Part shown: one piece after another, positions 61,220-64,000 of the stretch
Numbering within the stretch: position 1 is the stretch's first letter
How the letters are laid out: each line of letters opens with the position of its first letter
NCBI RefSeq assembly: GCF_000706625.1
Contig: NZ_KL407334.1
Location: forward strand, 1,432,316-1,496,315
Reading direction: 5' to 3'
Length of the DNA: 64,000 nucleotides
Source of the DNA: Bartonella koehlerae C-29
Lineage (GTDB): Bacteria; Pseudomonadota; Alphaproteobacteria; Rhizobiales; Rhizobiaceae
Made by a program: the position numbers and the translations under genes
Notes under the pieces: model-generated
Told to the model about the DNA's origin: nothing
The model's database searches: none
The model's input: only the letters and a program-made list of their open reading frames with translations

Positions 61220-61870
61220 TTATTCATGAAACCCTTGAAGAAAAGGATTCCACTGGCGCTCATAGCCTAAGTAACTTCCTGGTCCATGTCCACAAATGAA
61301 ACGGACGTCGTCACCTAAGGGCAAAACTTTCTCTCGAAGTGATTTCATCAATTCTTCATGAGAACAGAAGGGAAAATCTGTACGTCCTATCGAACCACGA
61401 AAGAGTACATCACCTAATAAGGCGAAGCGTTCTTTTTCATTGAAATAAATGACATGACCAGGGGAATGTCCCGGTGTATGGTAAACTCTGAACACATGTC
61501 CAGCAAAATGAACGCTATCGCCATCTTCTAACCATTGGTCAGGAATACAAATGCGCGCATCAGTGATGCCGTAGCTTTTTGCGATTCCACATACAGCATC
61601 CATCACAGGCTTATCATCGCGATGGGAACCAATAATTTTAACATCAAGTGCCTCTTTAGCTTGCATTGCTGCTCCCACATGATCAAAATGACCATGTGTT
61701 ATCCAAATAGCTTCAACGATCACACCATTCTTCCGGATTACGTCTTGAATCCGAAGCCAATCACCACCCGGATCAACTAGAACACCTACTTTTTGTTCAT
61801 TATCAAAAAGCAGAGTACAATTTTGCTGAAAAGATGTAACCGGAACAATATGCGTTCTGAAACTAACCAT
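61220..61870 (-). CDS. Metallo-beta-lactamase-fold hydrolase (glyoxalase II-like)
   Basis: Cytoplasmic metal hydrolase of 216 residues. The metal-binding motif is THGHFDHVGAA (HxHxDH), then a third His in VYHTPGHSPGHVIYF, the bridging Asp in ALLGDVLFRGSIGRTD, and the final His in FICGHGPGSYLG. It opens VPVTSFQQNCTLLFDNEQ, typical of YcbL-type small GloB-like enzymes. A thioester hydrolase activity is inferred; the true substrate is unknown. It is divergent from the response-regulator gene with a 150-base gap. Confidence 0.9.
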   Translation of the reverse strand: MVSFRTHIVPVTSFQQNCTLLFDNEQKVGVLVDPGGDWLRIQDVIRKNGVIVEAIWITHGHFDHVGAAMQAKEALDVKIIGSHRDDKPVMDAVCGIAKSYGITDARICIPDQWLEDGDSVHFAGHVFRVYHTPGHSPGHVIYFNEKERFALLGDVLFRGSIGRTDFPFCSHEELMKSLREKVLPLGDDVRFICGHGPGSYLGYERQWNPFLQGFHE

Positions 61871-62019
61871 AATAGCCTTTTTAAAAGTATTTTTTTCAAG
61901 CTTATAAGTAATACTTTTGTCATCCCTCCTTATAGAATAGAATAGCCTGCTCGACAGCTTTATGCAACTTATGTAAACTTGGATTTTTTAGAAAGTAATT
62001 TTTTTCAAGGTGTTGAAGA

Positions 62020-62724
62020 ATGACCGATCACGTTCAAGTTTTGTGTGACGATGCACCCCACCTCCTAGTGATTGATGACGATACCCGTATTCGCAATCTT
62101 CTATTTCAATTTCTCATTAAAAATGGATTTCGTGTTTCAGTCTCTGCCAATGCTAACGAAGCAAGACGACAGCTCGCAAACTTAGATTTTGACCTTCTTA
62201 TAGTTGATGTCATGATGCCCGACGAAAACGGCATCGACCTTACCCATTCACTCCGTCAAACAAAAGATGTTCCCATTCTCATGCTCACAGCTTTGTCAGA
62301 GATAGATAATCGTATCAATGGATTAGAAGCAGGAGCAGATGACTATCTCGCTAAACCATTTGATCCTCGTGAGCTTCTCCTTCGCATTCATGCCATTTTA
62401 CGTCGTGGTTTTCCACATCACCAATCCAAAATCGAGCAGATCGTTTTTGGACCTTATATATTTTCAATTTCACGGCGCGAACTCAAAAAAGGAGGAGAAG
62501 TGATTAAATTGACAGATAAAGAACAAAAAATGATGGTTATTTTTGCTGAAAATCCAGGAGATATAATTCCGCGCCATAAATTTGCAATGGAAGATGGCAA
62601 TATAGGTGAGCGTGCAATTGATGTACAGATCAACCGTCTCCGCCGTAAGATCGAAAAAAATCCATCACTCCCTATATGGCTGCAAACCGTGCGAGGAATA
62701 GGATATAAACTTTCAACTGAATAG
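62020..62724 (+). CDS. OmpR-family response regulator
   Basis: A 234-residue two-component regulator. The receiver domain (about residues 13-128) has DDD near the start (LVIDDDTRIR), the phosphoacceptor Asp in DLLIVDVMMPDENG, Thr/Ala in MLTAL, and Lys in DDYLAKPFDPREL. The C-terminal winged helix ends ERAIDVQINRLRRKIEKNPS then VRGIGYKL, typical of OmpR/PhoB proteins. It resembles PetR-type alphaproteobacterial regulators, but I do not assign a symbol. The histidine kinase gene begins 7 bases after its stop, so the pair forms one operon. Confidence 0.93.
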   Translation: MTDHVQVLCDDAPHLLVIDDDTRIRNLLFQFLIKNGFRVSVSANANEARRQLANLDFDLLIVDVMMPDENGIDLTHSLRQTKDVPILMLTALSEIDNRINGLEAGADDYLAKPFDPRELLLRIHAILRRGFPHHQSKIEQIVFGPYIFSISRRELKKGGEVIKLTDKEQKMMVIFAENPGDIIPRHKFAMEDGNIGERAIDVQINRLRRKIEKNPSLPIWLQTVRGIGYKLSTE

Positions 62725-62731
62725 GCGTACA

Positions 62732-64000
62732 ATGATTAATCGCTCAAGAAAATTTGTTCGCTGGTTAACGAAGAAGATGCCTAAACGGCTGTATGTCCGC
62801 TCTTTGATCATTATTATCGCTCCTATGGTACTCTTGCAAACAGTAATCGGCTACGTCTTTATGGAACGCCATTGGCAAATGGTGACAGAGCGCCTCTCAA
62901 CCGCTGTTGTCCATGATATTTCGGCCATTATTGACATCATTGAAACATATCCACAACAAGATAACTATGAATATATTAAGCGTATTGCACAACAACGCAT
63001 GGGATTAAACATCTCTATTCTACCACCTGCCACTCTCCCTCCTCCAGGACCTAAGCCCTTTTTTGCAATTCTTGATTATTTTCTCAGTGAAGAAATCACC
63101 CGCCAAATTAAGCGCCCTTTCTGGATTGATACAGTGGGAGATTCTAATTTTGTCGAAATTCGTATCCACCTGGGTCATAGTATCTTGCGCGTCTTTGCAC
63201 TACGCAGCCAAGCCTATGCTTCTAATACTGGTATTTTTTTAAGCTGGATGGTAGGAACAGCTCTGGTTTTATTATTAATAGCGATTTACTTCTTGCGTCA
63301 CCAAATCAAACCGATTCAACAATTGGCTGAAGCAGCAGAAAGTTTTGGGCGCGGTCGTCCTTTACCAGAAAGCTTTCAACCACAAGGAGCTGATGAAGTC
63401 CGTCGTGCTGGCATTGCTTTTTTACGCATGCGTGAACGTATTGAACGCCAAATCGAACAACGCACCATGATGCTTTCAGGTGTAAGCCATGATTTAAGAA
63501 CAATTCTCACACGTTTCAAACTTCAACTAGCCTTAGCAAATACTGACTTTGATACTAATCCGCTTGAGCAAGATGTAAGTGATATGCAGAATATGTTAGA
63601 AGGCTACCTTGCTTTTGCCCGTGGCGAAGGCAATGAAAATTTTACAACTTTTGATTTAAAGGCTCTTATGCAAAAATTTTCCGCCGATGCTCATCTCCAA
63701 AAACGACATTTTTCTTACACCATTGAAGGTCCTACAGAGATACAGGCACGCCCACATGCCTTTACCCGTCTAGTCAGCAATCTAGTGTCAAACGCATTTT
63801 GTTACGCCAACTCCGTCAAATTGACGGCTATATCCCAACAAGAATCTTTCATCATAACGATTGACGATGATGGGCCTGGCATTCAAAAAAACATGCGCAC
63901 AGAAGTCTTTAAACCGTTCTTTAGACTTGATAAAGCTCGCAACCAAGATGCAAGTGGAACAGGACTTGGCCTTTCTATTGCCCAAGATATAGCGCGCAGC
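62732..64000 (+). CDS. Sensor histidine kinase (3' end outside window)
   Basis: Partner of the preceding response regulator. From ATG 62732 the frame is open to the window end (423 residues). A first membrane helix (SLIIIIAPMVLLQTVIGYVF), a periplasmic domain of about 120 residues and a second helix (SWMVGTALVLLLIAIYFL) precede a HAMP-like segment (IKPIQQLAEAAESFGRGR). The phosphoacceptor His lies in MLSGVSHDLRTILTRFKLQL, the N-box in LVSNLVSNAFCYA, the G1 box in DDDGPGI and the G2 box in GTGLGLSIAQD. EnvZ/PetP-like layout. The signal is unknown; the last few residues are cut. Confidence 0.93.
   Translation, partial: MINRSRKFVRWLTKKMPKRLYVRSLIIIIAPMVLLQTVIGYVFMERHWQMVTERLSTAVVHDISAIIDIIETYPQQDNYEYIKRIAQQRMGLNISILPPATLPPPGPKPFFAILDYFLSEEITRQIKRPFWIDTVGDSNFVEIRIHLGHSILRVFALRSQAYASNTGIFLSWMVGTALVLLLIAIYFLRHQIKPIQQLAEAAESFGRGRPLPESFQPQGADEVRRAGIAFLRMRERIERQIEQRTMMLSGVSHDLRTILTRFKLQLALANTDFDTNPLEQDVSDMQNMLEGYLAFARGEGNENFTTFDLKALMQKFSADAHLQKRHFSYTIEGPTEIQARPHAFTRLVSNLVSNAFCYANSVKLTAISQQESFIITIDDDGPGIQKNMRTEVFKPFFRLDKARNQDASGTGLGLSIAQDIARS

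Overview
The window is an AT-rich alphaproteobacterial chromosome segment. Gene content, the residues I recognise and the mix of compact housekeeping blocks with long decaying stretches all point to Bartonella (Rhizobiales). Rhizobial markers include an LsrB/VtlR-type LysR regulator beside trxB, an LpcC-type mannosyltransferase beside greA, a BA14K-domain protein, a TerC-like DUF475 protein and a CarB with the rhizobial internal insertion. The species assignment is inference; no database was searched.

Layout. (1) 1-7.9 kb, minus strand: the dcw cell-wall/division operon in the order rsmH, ftsL, ftsI, murE, murF, mraY, murD (murD runs off the window), with 4-bp overlaps at several junctions. 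(2) 8.1-12.4 kb: RNase P RNA (rnpB), a small lytic transglycosylase, a small membrane protein carrying a 24-bp tandem duplication, a G10 tract, an integrase relic and a broken ArsR-methyltransferase fusion gene. (3) 12.9-17.0 kb: ettA, an unknown small gene, pncA and a DUF475 membrane protein. (4) 17.3-26.0 kb: a gene-poor, decayed phage-like island with two XRE-type regulators, a DUF1508 protein, a membrane/coiled-coil protein and a beta-helix repeat protein with a wrecked second copy. A tRNA-Ile2(CAU) gene borders it, with its 3' end facing the island. (5) 26.1-36.4 kb: a SIMPL periplasmic protein, a UPF0260 pseudogene, rpoD and dnaG, a YbdG-type mechanosensitive channel, a Na/Pi cotransporter and a GlsB-like membrane protein. 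(6) 38-47.7 kb: an enterobacterial-looking ubiC, then carA and carB separated by a broken TetA-type MFS gene and an intact DUF1460 lipoprotein gene. A decayed copy of the carB 3' end follows carB. (7) 48-64 kb: a cold-shock gene with its terminator, aspartate aminotransferase, lsrB-trxB, trkH, a second integrase relic, lpcC-greA, an SH3 protein, uvrB (with an in-frame tail beyond its stop), a BA14K protein, an MBL-fold hydrolase and a two-component pair whose kinase is cut by the window end.

How the genes work together. Regions 1, 3, 5 and 7 are ordinary core functions: peptidoglycan precursors and septation, the primary sigma factor and primase, carbamoyl phosphate for pyrimidine and arginine synthesis, redox and potassium transport, LPS core, transcript cleavage and excision repair. 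The novelty lies in the decay record. At least five relics can be read by eye: ArsR-methyltransferase, UPF0260, TetA-like MFS, the beta-helix copy and the integrase pair. There are also two probable acquisitions (ubiC and the DUF1460 gene). I see no CRISPR array, no intact insertion sequence and no clearly new multi-gene system.
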